Shown here piece after piece: positions 45,252-53,734 of a stretch of 64,000 bases of DNA; positions within the stretch are counted from its first letter, which is position 1; every line of letters begins with the position of its first letter. The DNA is taken from positions 248,001 through 312,000 of the forward strand of contig CP042469.1 of assembly GCA_015243575.1 (NCBI GenBank), written 5' to 3'. The stretch comes from Clostridiales bacterium (GTDB lineage: Bacteria > Bacillota > Clostridia > Peptostreptococcales > Anaerovoracaceae). Below the pieces are notes generated by a model. The model was not told the DNA's origin, searched no databases, and saw only the letters and a list, made by a program, of their open reading frames with translations. The position numbers were made by a program, and so were the translations under genes.

Positions 45252-45264
45252 ATACGAATCGTAT
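45252..45264. promoter_or_regulatory. Palindrome upstream of the flavoprotein gene
   Basis: ATACGA-A-TCGTAT is a perfect 6-1-6 palindrome 32 bp before the start codon of the flavoprotein gene. It is a candidate operator. Confidence 0.45.
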
Positions 45265-45286
45265 TGATCTCTAACGGCGAATCCAT

Positions 45287-45332
45287 TCTCTTACCCATAA
45301 TGTTACAGGTCTCATACTCATAATATTACAGG
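45287..45332. repeat. Two contiguous 23-bp direct repeats upstream of the flavoprotein gene
   Basis: Copies 45287-45309 and 45310-45332 match at 20 of 23 positions (TCTCxTACxCATAATxTTACAGG). Spaced at about two helical turns and placed 66-112 bp before the start codon, they look like a regulator-binding array, not a CRISPR. Confidence 0.7.
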
Positions 45333-45357
45333 CTGATGGAGAAGGTGAAGAATGCCA

Positions 45358-46902
45358 CTAACAGCGGCACATTTGGTTTACAGTTAATCCCTGGTTTTCT
45401 TCGGATTGCTCTGAAGTGAGGACTACGAGATAATCTCCGGGAATCAATTTGGTACTGCCTTTAGGGATAATTTCTTTTGCACCACGTTTAATTCCTACGA
45501 TCAACATGCCTTTGGGCCATTCGACTTCGCTGATCAGTTTCCCAGAAACCAGACTTCCAAGTTCCACGGGGACCTCCAGCAAAGCACTCTTTTCCATTTC
45601 ACGATTAGTATAATTGCTACGGGAAAAAATTCGTTCCAACAGAGATTCATATAACGGATCGGTTTTTAGCATATCGGAAAACAACAGAGAAATAAAAGAA
45701 CACGCGGCTACAGGCAGAAGATATCCGAAAGAGCCGGTCATTTCCGCCGCCAGCATGATGCCTGTGAGAGGTGCCTTTACAGAACCCGACAGAGCCCCAG
45801 CCATTGCGCAGACGGCAAAGAATGGGATATACTCGGGAGAAAGACCTAGCTTTACTGCGCCAAGTCCGAGGCAGCTGCCGGTTAATGCACCTATAGAAAG
45901 AATGGGCATGAAGATTCCTCCAGGTACACCGCTTCCAAAGCTCAGTGAGGTAAAAAGTATCTTTCCAAACAGACAGATGAGAACAAGGAGGATTCCGCTT
46001 TCCGGATTTTCTGAAAGTTTAATCAAATTCTGACCGCCTCCCAGAACCTGAGGAAGAAATAGCCCGAAGGGCAAAGCGATGAAAAACGCTGTTGCCGGGC
46101 GTAAATACCAGGGCAGTTTAAAATAAAGACTTTGAAAAGACAATAATGATCTGTTAATGATGACACCGGATAATCCTGAGACAATACCGACGGGAATCAA
46201 CCAAAGATATAGATTCACAGGTAGCTGTTCAATTACGGAAAAGCGCAGAATTGGCTCCAGTCCGAAAACAAATTTTGATATTACGTCTGCTGTAAGTGCA
46301 GATGTTGTTGCTGCAATTAGGATGAGTGGAGAAAAGCTGCGGTGAACCTCTTCTAAAGCAAACAGCATTCCGGAAATCGGTGCGTTGAAAGCAGCGGCTA
46401 GTCCTGCTGCTGCACCTCCTGTAATCAGATAGTTTTCCTCCAGCTTATTTCTACTAATTCGCTTTGCCAGTGACTGAGCTCCTGCCGCTCCGATTTGTAT
46501 GGATGGGCCCTCTCTTCCCAAAGACAGACCAAGAACGGAAGCAAGAAGTCCTCCCGAAAATCGGACCGCCAGAATTGTGTGCCACTTCATTTTCATCCCA
46601 TAAAGCAGAACGCCTTCCACCTGAGGAATTCCGCTACCTGATGCCATAGGCTCCATCTTTAACAGCCATGCAACGAGCAGACCAATTATAGCAGCGACAC
46701 ATAGCCAGGGCAAGATCGCTACGGGATGGGATCTCAAATACCCGTAGATTTTTAATGATGATTCCGTACCATATTCATAAGCCAGACGATAAATAACGGA
46801 CAATGATCCTGCCAATGCTCCGCAGAGCAGCCCCTTTACCGTTAGGCTCCATTTCAATTCATTCATACCGGATAATAATTTATGTATCTTTGTTTTGCTC
46901 AT
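45358..46902 (-). CDS. ClC-type H+/Cl- antiporter with C-terminal RCK_C domain
   Basis: 514 residues. The three selectivity-filter motifs of ClC proteins are clear: GSGIPQVEG (about residue 93), GREGPSIQIGA with the gating glutamate (about 126-136), and GSGVPGGIFMP (about 330). About 18 membrane helix segments fill the first 435 residues. The last 70 residues (ISEVEWPKGMLIVGIKRGAKEIIPKGST) are a TrkA-C/RCK_C ligand-binding domain seen in bacterial ClC exchangers. It swaps chloride for protons across the cell membrane, as in acid resistance. An Orn/Lys/Arg decarboxylase, another acid-response protein, lies 1.1 kb away, but they are not in one operon. Confidence 0.93.
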   Translation of the reverse strand: MSKTKIHKLLSGMNELKWSLTVKGLLCGALAGSLSVIYRLAYEYGTESSLKIYGYLRSHPVAILPWLCVAAIIGLLVAWLLKMEPMASGSGIPQVEGVLLYGMKMKWHTILAVRFSGGLLASVLGLSLGREGPSIQIGAAGAQSLAKRISRNKLEENYLITGGAAAGLAAAFNAPISGMLFALEEVHRSFSPLILIAATTSALTADVISKFVFGLEPILRFSVIEQLPVNLYLWLIPVGIVSGLSGVIINRSLLSFQSLYFKLPWYLRPATAFFIALPFGLFLPQVLGGGQNLIKLSENPESGILLVLICLFGKILFTSLSFGSGVPGGIFMPILSIGALTGSCLGLGAVKLGLSPEYIPFFAVCAMAGALSGSVKAPLTGIMLAAEMTGSFGYLLPVAACSFISLLFSDMLKTDPLYESLLERIFSRSNYTNREMEKSALLEVPVELGSLVSGKLISEVEWPKGMLIVGIKRGAKEIIPKGSTKLIPGDYLVVLTSEQSEENQGLTVNQMCRC

Positions 46903-47190
46903 AAGTAGTTCCTATCAAATCTTTCTCTTGTTTCTAGTGATTCACATATCCAGTCAAATAGTATATACCTGTTTGCAAGCGGAAGTCAAATGCTAGGGGG
47001 GAGATGGATCGCGTCAAGTTAGGATAATCACATCATGATCAGAAGATCTTCTGCTAAAAACTAAAACCAAAGTATCTAGAGCTTGCGCCGCTTGCATAAA
47101 AAAAAGATTCTATGTTAGAATGAACAAAACAATGGATTATACTGAAATAAAAATAAACAGAGTGCTGCGCGATGCAGGGGGAGGTATGGA

Positions 47191-47745
47191 ATGAGCAAAT
47201 TATTGGTAGTGGTGGATTATCAGAAGGATTTTGTAGATGGGAGTCTGGGCTTTCCGGGCGCAGAGAAGCTGGATGAAGGAATTGCTGCAAAGGTTATCAA
47301 CCATGACGGCCCTGTAATATATACGATGGACACCCACCCGGAAAACTATCTTGAAATGAGAGAAGGCAGAGCTTTGCCGGTGGATCACTGTATCAAGGGA
47401 ACCCAGGGCTGGGAGGTGTTCGGAGAGACGAAGAAGGCACTGGCTCAAGTTGGTGCAAAGGGTCTTGAAAAACGAAGCTTCGGGTTGTCGCCTCAAGAAC
47501 TGACCGCCATGAAGGAGGAGCTCTTTCAGAATGAGTGCTTTGAGGAGATTGAACTGGTCGGGCTTGTTACAAACATCTGCATTATAAGCAATGCCGTCAT
47601 CTTTCAGGCAGCTTACCCTGAAACACAGATTATAGTGGATGGATCGCTGTGTGCAAGCTTTGATCATGAACTTCATGAAAAGACGCTGGATGTATTGACG
47701 GGACTTCAGGTTCGGGTCTTAAACCGAACGAATGACCCAATCTAA
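47191..47745 (+). CDS. pncA: Nicotinamidase (isochorismatase family)
   Basis: 184 residues, starting after GGGGGAGGTATGGA. The triad of the cysteine hydrolase family is visible: D9 (VVVDYQKDF), the Lys in LEKRSFG (about residue 93) and the Cys in VTNICIISNA (about residue 129). Metal ligands are found in MDTHPENY and HCIKGTQGW. It converts nicotinamide to nicotinate in NAD+ salvage. Its length is somewhat shorter than most PncA, but the motifs are complete. Related isochorismatase-fold enzymes are an alternative, though the metal-binding motif favours PncA. A strong terminator follows. Confidence 0.88.
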   Translation: MSKLLVVVDYQKDFVDGSLGFPGAEKLDEGIAAKVINHDGPVIYTMDTHPENYLEMREGRALPVDHCIKGTQGWEVFGETKKALAQVGAKGLEKRSFGLSPQELTAMKEELFQNECFEEIELVGLVTNICIISNAVIFQAAYPETQIIVDGSLCASFDHELHEKTLDVLTGLQVRVLNRTNDPI

Positions 47746-47775
47746 AAACATCAAAAGGTTCATCAGTCATGAAAG

Positions 47776-47836
47776 AAACCCTTGCCGGATATTGCAGCAA
47801 CTTAATGCAGCATGAGTGGCAAGGGTTTGTTTTTTT
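47776..47836 (+). terminator. Terminator of the nicotinamidase gene
   Basis: An 11-bp perfect stem (47776-47786 with 47818-47828) with a large loop is followed by GTTTTTTT. Confidence 0.8.
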
Positions 47837-48002
47837 ATGACCTTTCTTACCATGAAATGGATTACCGTGACGGCGCTGGGACAGAAAAAATATGTTTACG
47901 AGAGGTTTGGAAACTGATATTATAAGATCTTAAAATAAAAATGCTTCGAGCAACAGCCTGAAGCACACTCCCTTTGTGAGTGCAATAGATAGGAGGAATG
48001 AT

Positions 48003-50162
48003 ATGAAGCCGCTGAAGATCGCTTGTACGATGGCGTCATTGGCGTACTTTACCACCGGACGGAGCATTGTGCTGGTTGATGAGACCGATTTTACCGACGT
48101 CGCCGCGGTGGTACTGACCGACATGGACCTGAAATGGGTCGATTCGGTAACCGAAACGAGATTTGGGATACCGCTGTTTCTTCTGATGAGAAGCAGCAGG
48201 GAGTTGGATGACGAAATCGAAGAAAAAATAAGCTGTACCTTCGACTGCAGCCGAGCGAGCAAGAAAGAAATCAGTCAGGAAATTGAGGTATTTGCAGGCG
48301 AGTACCAGGACAAGGTGCTTCCGCCTTTTTTTAAAACCCTGTGCAATTACGTGGAAATTCATAATACCCAGTTTGACTGTCCCGGACATCAGGGAGGGCA
48401 GTATTTTATGAAACATCCCTCGGGGAGGTATCTTTATGAATTTTATGGAGAGAACGTATTCAAAACAGATATCTGCAATGCGGATGTTGCTCTTGGTGAT
48501 CTTTTGATCCACGAGGGGCCGGCTGTTGAGGCTGAAATGAATGCGGCCAGGGTATATAAAGCCGACAAAACGTATTTTGTAATGAATGGAACGAGTACCG
48601 CCAACACCATTACCGTCAATGCGCTGGTGGTTCCCGGTGATCTGGTTCTGTTTGACCGCAACAATCATAAGTCGGTTTATAATTCTGCACTGGTTCAGTC
48701 GGGAGGGAACGCGGTCTATCTGGAAACAGAGCGCAATCCGTACGGCTTTATCGGCGGAATAGACGATCACTGTTTTGAAGAGGAATATTTGCGAGAACTG
48801 GCATCTGCTGTTGATTCGGTAAAGTCAGAGGCGAAACGGCCTTTTCGTCTGGCTGTAATTCAGCTTGGGACTTATGATGGCACAATTTACAATGCAAGGC
48901 AAGTTGTAGACAGGATCGGACATCTTTGCGATTATATACTATTTGATTCTGCATGGGTTGGATATGAGCAGTTTATCCCTATGATGCGGGACTGTTCGCC
49001 GCTCCTTTTAGAATTGAACGAAGCGGACCCGGGCATTATCGTGACCCAATCAGTGCACAAGCAGCAGGCTGGATTCTCACAATCCTCCTATATTCATAAA
49101 AAGGATGAACATATCAAAGGACAGAAACGGTACATCGATCATAAGCGGTTCAATAATGCCTTCCGCCTGCACACGAGTACCAGCCCCTTTTATCCGTTGT
49201 TTGCGGTTTTGGACGTCAATGCCAGAATGCAGGATGGAGAAGCGGGCAGGCACTTATGGGCGGAGTGTGTCAAAATGGGAATTGAAGCAAGAAAGCAGAT
49301 CATGAAACGCTGCACTATGCTGAAGCCCTTTATTCCTCCCAGAGTAAGGAATCGGAATTGGGAAGACTGGGATACGGAAGAAATTGCTTCCTCCATCGAA
49401 TTCTTCAAGTTTGAGCCTGGAGCAAAGTGGCATTCTTTTGAAGGATACGGGGAAGATCAGTATTTTGTCGATCCCAACAAGCTCATGCTTACCACCCCCG
49501 GAATCAACGCAGAAAGCGGAGAATATGAGGACTTTGGCATACCGGCCTCCATTTTGGCCAATTACCTGAGAGAACACCGGATCATACCGGAAAAGAATGA
49601 TCTGAATTCCATATTGTTTCTGATGACTCCGGCAGAATCCCCTCAGAAGATGGAGCTGCTGATCTCACAGCTGGAAGAGTTTGAAAGGCTGGTACGAGAG
49701 GATGCACCGGTCAGCGAAGTACTTCCTGACCTGTATCGGCAGAATCAGAAACGCTATGAGGGTTACACCATCAGAACGCTTTGTCTGGAAATGCATCAAT
49801 TCTACCGGAAAAATGATGTAAAAACCCATCAGAAAAAGCTGTTCCGTGCAGCGTATTTTCCTGAACGGGTGATGACACCACAGGCTGCTCACTATGAGTT
49901 CCTGAAAAATAACACGAAGCTCGTGAAGCTTCAGGATATTCTGGGAGAGATTGCCCTGGAAGGGGCACTGCCATATCCGCCGGGCATCTACTGTGTTGTG
50001 CCGGGAGAGCGCTGGAATGAGACCGCTCAAAAGTACTTTCTGATCCTGGAAGAGGGAATCAATCAGTTTCCCGGCTTCGCACCCGAAATACAAGGTGTTT
50101 ACCTTGAGAAGGAAGGGAACAGCGTGAAGGCATACGGGTATGTACTGGCAAAGGAAGATTAG
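48003..50162 (+). CDS. Orn/Lys/Arg decarboxylase (PLP-dependent)
   Basis: 719 residues from ATG 48003, 6 bp after AGGAGG; an upstream GTG (47976) would precede this site. Residues about 1-110 are the response-regulator-like wing domain, and about 115-560 the PLP-binding major domain (FDCPGHQGGQYFMKHPSG, FVMNGTSTANTI, FDSAWVGYEQF). The PLP lysine is K353 in SVHKQQAGFSQ. A C-terminal domain carries the active-site entrance (PYPPGIYCVVPGE). This class-I fold enzyme decarboxylates lysine, ornithine or arginine to a polyamine or agmatine, consuming protons. The exact amino acid cannot be decided from motifs alone. It is monocistronic, ending in a strong terminator. Confidence 0.9.
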   Translation: MKPLKIACTMASLAYFTTGRSIVLVDETDFTDVAAVVLTDMDLKWVDSVTETRFGIPLFLLMRSSRELDDEIEEKISCTFDCSRASKKEISQEIEVFAGEYQDKVLPPFFKTLCNYVEIHNTQFDCPGHQGGQYFMKHPSGRYLYEFYGENVFKTDICNADVALGDLLIHEGPAVEAEMNAARVYKADKTYFVMNGTSTANTITVNALVVPGDLVLFDRNNHKSVYNSALVQSGGNAVYLETERNPYGFIGGIDDHCFEEEYLRELASAVDSVKSEAKRPFRLAVIQLGTYDGTIYNARQVVDRIGHLCDYILFDSAWVGYEQFIPMMRDCSPLLLELNEADPGIIVTQSVHKQQAGFSQSSYIHKKDEHIKGQKRYIDHKRFNNAFRLHTSTSPFYPLFAVLDVNARMQDGEAGRHLWAECVKMGIEARKQIMKRCTMLKPFIPPRVRNRNWEDWDTEEIASSIEFFKFEPGAKWHSFEGYGEDQYFVDPNKLMLTTPGINAESGEYEDFGIPASILANYLREHRIIPEKNDLNSILFLMTPAESPQKMELLISQLEEFERLVREDAPVSEVLPDLYRQNQKRYEGYTIRTLCLEMHQFYRKNDVKTHQKKLFRAAYFPERVMTPQAAHYEFLKNNTKLVKLQDILGEIALEGALPYPPGIYCVVPGERWNETAQKYFLILEEGINQFPGFAPEIQGVYLEKEGNSVKAYGYVLAKED

Positions 50163-50171
50163 CATCTGTTG

Positions 50172-50220
50172 AAAAGGGTCTGACCGGACATAATAGCTAT
50201 GCCCAGTCAGACCCTTTTTT
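50172..50220. terminator. Bidirectional terminator between convergent genes
   Basis: A 13-bp perfect stem AAAAGGGTCTGAC/GTCAGACCCTTTT (50172-50184 with 50206-50218) and a T-run. It serves the decarboxylase gene on the plus strand and may also stop the anti-sigma operon on the minus strand. Confidence 0.85.
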
Positions 50221-50302
50221 CTTTCTCATTCGCGCTCGTTGCGCCCATAGCCTGCAACGCCGGATTACGGTGGGGCCAACGACAGCTTGCGCGGAACGCT
50301 GC

Positions 50303-50935
50303 CTAGCGAATACTTTGAATGGCAGTCAGCATTTCCGTCTCGGAAATTCCTTCTGTAAAATCCAGGGAATAGGAATAGCCGTCGGACTGCCATATTGCCA
50401 GTACATACTTATCTCCGTCACCCTTCAAAGTAACGTTGCTTCCGTTGACCGCAAGGACCTTTGTATTGGAATACTCGGTACTGTTTCCGCTGATGTCTTC
50501 ACTGCCTTGCGCCATTCGAAGCAGAACGGTATTCTCCTGGCCGGTGTACTGTACTTCCGCAAGTTCTTTCCAGTAGACTGTGTATTGTATCGTTTCAACT
50601 TCAAAAGGAAGCGATTGTACTTCCTTTGCCCCAAAGCCGACGGCTTTCGAGAGTTCCTCCACAGTATCGTAGTTGACGATATCCGGAACCACCTGCTCCT
50701 GAGGAGAATTCTGAATCAGATTGTGAACCATGACCGAACCAAAAAATAAGATCATAAAGCAGGCTGCAATGGAAAGGTACTTTCTGTATCTGGAGAAAGA
50801 GACAACCGTTCTGGGTGCTTCAACTTTTACCTGGTCAAAATCGAGATCATTGATATTATCCAGAATCCGATTTCGAATCTCCGGGGTGACTTCTATTTTA
50901 TTCATAATTTTATCATATCTGTTTTTCAAAGTCAT
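50303..50935 (-). CDS. Anti-sigma factor-like membrane protein (DUF4367-like outer domain)
   Basis: 210 residues, starting after AAAGGAGGTGT inside the 3' end of the sigma gene (23-bp overlap). The N-terminal 45 residues are cytoplasmic and helical. One transmembrane helix lies at about 52-72 (SIAACFMILFFGSVMV). The outer 135 residues form a beta-rich domain with GSEDISGNSTEY and TLKGDGDKYVLAIWQSDGYSYSLDF. This is related to the lipoprotein encoded at 51653. The layout fits an anti-sigma factor that holds the ECF sigma at the membrane. A zinc-binding ZAS motif is not visible, so the inhibitory contact must be of another type. Confidence 0.78.
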   Translation of the reverse strand: MTLKNRYDKIMNKIEVTPEIRNRILDNINDLDFDQVKVEAPRTVVSFSRYRKYLSIAACFMILFFGSVMVHNLIQNSPQEQVVPDIVNYDTVEELSKAVGFGAKEVQSLPFEVETIQYTVYWKELAEVQYTGQENTVLLRMAQGSEDISGNSTEYSNTKVLAVNGSNVTLKGDGDKYVLAIWQSDGYSYSLDFTEGISETEMLTAIQSIR

Positions 50936-51548
50936 ACACCTCCTTTAGCACCTCTTTCAGTCTGCTTCTTGCCCTTTGCAATAAAGAGCGTACCGTCGTT
51001 TCCTTTTTCGACAGCAATGAGGCTACTTGGGCGGTAGAGTAACCTTCGTGGTAATATAAATGAACAACTTCACTGTATTTAGAAGGCAACTGCTTTACGG
51101 CATCCCATACAAACGCCAGATCTTCTGCTTCTCCTGCTGCCAGAGTTTCGCTGAGCTCATCGGTCTTTCTGATGCTGTTATAGTTCAGCTTGTTTTTGCT
51201 GGTGTTAATGGCAACGCGTAAAAACCATGCTTTTTCGTGTTCAGACGTTTCAAACTGAGGCTGAGTTTTCAGAAACTGTATCAGCGTATCTTGAAGGACG
51301 TCTTCGGCATCACTCATATTGTGCAAATAAGAATAAGCGAGGCGGAGAACATTATTTCCATAAGCTGTCATTAATGTTTCGGCCTGATCATTGATCAGGG
51401 CAGAACGTAGCGTGTCCTGTATCTGTTTCGTTTTCCCGCAGCCCAAACCTTCTGAAGAAACCAGCGAAAAAAATAGATTATATATAAAGTTTTTCAGGAA
51501 GGAGATAGAATCCCCAAACCTTCTCTCGAATTGATATGCATCAACCAT
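50913..51548 (-). CDS. ECF-type RNA polymerase sigma factor
   Basis: 211 residues from ATG 51548 behind GAGAGGTGA. Region 2 (about 60-125) includes NNVLRLAYSYLHNMSDAEDVLQDTLIQFL and AWFLRVAINTSKNKL. Region 4 (about 145-205) includes LPSKYSEVVHLYYHEGYSTAQVASLLSKKETTVRSLLQRARSRL. The 50-residue N-terminal extension ahead of region 2 (KNFIYNLFFSLVSSE and following) is longer than usual for ECF sigmas. The true start could be internal, but no better ribosome site was found. It is placed between the lipoprotein and the anti-sigma gene and overlaps the latter, indicating tight co-regulation. Confidence 0.85.
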   Translation of the reverse strand: MVDAYQFERRFGDSISFLKNFIYNLFFSLVSSEGLGCGKTKQIQDTLRSALINDQAETLMTAYGNNVLRLAYSYLHNMSDAEDVLQDTLIQFLKTQPQFETSEHEKAWFLRVAINTSKNKLNYNSIRKTDELSETLAAGEAEDLAFVWDAVKQLPSKYSEVVHLYYHEGYSTAQVASLLSKKETTVRSLLQRARSRLKEVLKEVYDFEKQI

Positions 51549-51570
51549 GCAGGTCACCTCTCTGAATCAT

Positions 51571-51606
51571 AACCGCCGATACTGCTGCTATGCAGTATTG
51601 GCGGTT
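51571..51606. other. Strong stem-loop between lipoprotein and sigma genes
   Basis: A 15-bp stem with one mismatch (51571-51585 with 51592-51606) and 6-nt loop lies 23 bp upstream of the sigma start codon on the minus strand. No T-tract follows. It may process the mRNA or partly block readthrough from the lipoprotein gene. Confidence 0.65.
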
Positions 51607-51652
51607 ACTGATAATTTATTTTACCCTCATCTCTTTTGTGGATACCTTAATA

Positions 51653-52174
51653 TTACTCAACATCATTCGCTTCCATACTGTTAATCATATCACTGATTGC
51701 AGTATTGGCAAGTCCATTGCCATCAGAATCAGCCATCAGCGCAAAGGTATATGCTCCATTCACCCAAGTGGCTACGCTAACGGTGCCTTCATTCCCCTTG
51801 ACCGTAACCTCGAGGCTGCCAAGGGTCATCGTGTTTTCCTCCGGGTATTCGACGTAGCTGCCGCTGATATCATCGCTGCCCTTCGCTTGACGATAGGTTA
51901 TTTCACCTTCGCCATTTTCATAGATCATTTGTATCAAATCGTTTTTGATAGCCTGAATGCTGTCCAAAGAATAGCCGTCCGGAATCCTTTGGGGAAGAAT
52001 TGCGGTAAATCCAGCAAGATCCTCAGCTTCTTGGATGGTACTGCAATCTACAAAGGGGTTTGGGATTTGCGTGTTATCACCGGTTTTGCGGTCCGGGCCG
52101 TTGGCACTGCTTTCGCAGGCTGCAAAAGAGAATGCCATGACAGCACATAGAACAATTGTAATTACTTTTTTCAT
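51653..52174 (-). CDS. Lipoprotein related to the anti-sigma outer domain
   Basis: 173 residues with a lipoprotein signal ending in the lipobox FAAC (C20). The mature part contains GYSLDSIQAIKNDLIQMIYENGEGEITYRQAKGSDDISGSYVEY and LEVTVKGNEGTVSVATWVNGAYTFALMADSD. These align with the extracytoplasmic domain of the anti-sigma protein (GSEDISGNS, TLKGDGDKYVLAIWQ). It is first in the minus-strand unit, 104 bp before the sigma gene. A likely idea is that the lipoprotein and anti-sigma outer domains sense or bind the same cell-surface ligand, but no member of this arrangement is known to me. Confidence 0.75.
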   Translation of the reverse strand: MKKVITIVLCAVMAFSFAACESSANGPDRKTGDNTQIPNPFVDCSTIQEAEDLAGFTAILPQRIPDGYSLDSIQAIKNDLIQMIYENGEGEITYRQAKGSDDISGSYVEYPEENTMTLGSLEVTVKGNEGTVSVATWVNGAYTFALMADSDGNGLANTAISDMINSMEANDVE

Positions 52175-52286
52175 GATTTATCGTCCTTTCATCTTGGGAT
52201 TTATTTTAATTCCCTTTTGTTGTTCTGTACTGTATACAAATGAGATCAGGATAATGTTGCATGCAAATCAAATCTTTTTTATTAAG

Positions 52287-52314
52287 TTGACAAAAAAAAT
52301 ATATGGCATAAACT
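52287..52314 (+). promoter_or_regulatory. Promoter of the MacB-like ABC operon
   Basis: TTGACA (52287-52292), a 16-bp A-rich spacer and TAAACT (52309-52314) lie 78 bp before the first permease gene. Confidence 0.55.
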
Positions 52315-52392
52315 GGATATGTGAGAAAATATATCTATGTACTTATTTACAAATGTTAGAGGAGAATCATAAAGAAATAGAGAGGAGGCATT

Positions 52393-53637
52393 ATGTTTGC
52401 CATACGTAACGCATTGCTGAATGCAAAGCGCCATAAATTGAAAAGTATTTTGGTAATTCTGGCCTGTATGCTGATCGTTATCTTTTTATTTTTATACATA
52501 GGAGGATTGAAGGCCAATAGCCGGATGCTTGAAAATTTACCGGAAGCAATAACCATTCCTGCGCGCATCAGCAATTTGAGCGGAACACTTAGTACGGGCA
52601 TGATGATTAAGGAATCGGTGATCCAGGGCATAGAAGAGAGCGATTACATAGCGGATTTTTTTTATACTGTCGAGCTGGGAGCGGCTTTGGGTGACATTCC
52701 GGAGGACCAGGTGCCTGAGATGGAACAGGGAAGGATGAACTTTCCACTCTGCCTGGGGGTCAACCGCTTGAGTGCTTACTCTGATCTGGACGACAAGGAT
52801 ATTACTTTTATCGATGGATATGGTCTTGAACTGATGGAAAGCGACGAGCCGGTATGCATTGTGAGAGATCGTGATCTGGCTCTATGGGAGCTAAATGCAG
52901 GTGACACCGTTGATATGACCTTGTTCAATATTACTTATCCAAGCGATAACGCGGTAAAAGATTTTCGTTGGCTGGGCTCCTATTCAGTAAGAATTGTTGG
53001 CAGTTCAAGGGAAATCATAAAGCCTGACGCCGAACGGCGGAGCATGCAGGTGATTTTCCCAATTAAGTGGCTCCAAAAGCTTTGTAACCAAAAGGGAACC
53101 ATGTTTTTTGCAGACTCTGCGCGCTTTCTAGTTGCAAAGCCGCTGGAACTGAATGCCTTTAAAGGCGAGATGAAAGAATTGGGGCTTATGTCGGTAATCT
53201 CCCAGGCCAAGCCTTCGCCAAGAGGCATTTCATTGATTGTAAATGATGAAACCTTTATCAAATCAGCAACCCGTCTTAAAGAGAATATTAGCTTAATGAA
53301 GGCTTTCATGCCATTTCTGCTCATCGTTGTCGGACTTGTTGGCTTTGTTATTTCTTATCTTTTATTGAATAGTCGTAAGCCTGAATTTGCTGTCATGCGC
53401 TCTCTTGGAGTAAGCAAGAGAAGCTGTTTTGTGACACTGTTTCTGGAGCATGCTATCCTGGATTTTGTCGGAAGTTTTCTTGGGATTCTCACTGCTTCTA
53501 TGTTTATCGGAATGACTGCAGGCTTAGCCGCAGCAGTTGTTATTCTGTTTTTTATCTCGTACATGGCAGGGACATCTGCCGCTGTTGTTATGCTGAACCG
53601 ATTCAGTGTTATGGAGGTCTTGTCTGCGTTGGACTAG
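52393..53637 (+). CDS. FtsX/MacB-like ABC transporter permease (first)
   Basis: 414 residues, starting after GAGAGGAGGCATT. One helix is near 20-38 (SILVILACMLIVIFLFLYIG). A large extracytoplasmic domain of about 260 residues follows, then three helices near 300-400 with LLIVVGLVGFVISYLLLNSRKPEFAVMRSLGVS, the FtsX signature. Such permeases do not pass substrates through a channel but transmit ATPase motion to the outer face, as in MacB, LolCDE and bacitracin-type resistance systems. It forms an operon with the ATPase and a second permease. The divergent sigma/anti-sigma unit suggests cell-envelope stress as the theme. Confidence 0.88.
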   Translation: MFAIRNALLNAKRHKLKSILVILACMLIVIFLFLYIGGLKANSRMLENLPEAITIPARISNLSGTLSTGMMIKESVIQGIEESDYIADFFYTVELGAALGDIPEDQVPEMEQGRMNFPLCLGVNRLSAYSDLDDKDITFIDGYGLELMESDEPVCIVRDRDLALWELNAGDTVDMTLFNITYPSDNAVKDFRWLGSYSVRIVGSSREIIKPDAERRSMQVIFPIKWLQKLCNQKGTMFFADSARFLVAKPLELNAFKGEMKELGLMSVISQAKPSPRGISLIVNDETFIKSATRLKENISLMKAFMPFLLIVVGLVGFVISYLLLNSRKPEFAVMRSLGVSKRSCFVTLFLEHAILDFVGSFLGILTASMFIGMTAGLAAAVVILFFISYMAGTSAAVVMLNRFSVMEVLSALD

Positions 53638-53734
53638 GGCTCGCGTTTCATAGTGTTGGCGCACCTGTTCTTTAGCAAATGAACTCAGGAAAGAATGGTG
53701 GGGCCGGAATTTGATCATGAAAGGAAAAAGAGAC

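Noticed and set aside
44327-45274. 315-codon plus-strand frame over the flavoprotein gene
   Set aside because: It is antisense to the FAD-binding motifs and shows no coding signature.
45287-45332. CRISPR array
   Set aside because: The two 23-bp repeats are contiguous with no spacer, and there are no cas genes.
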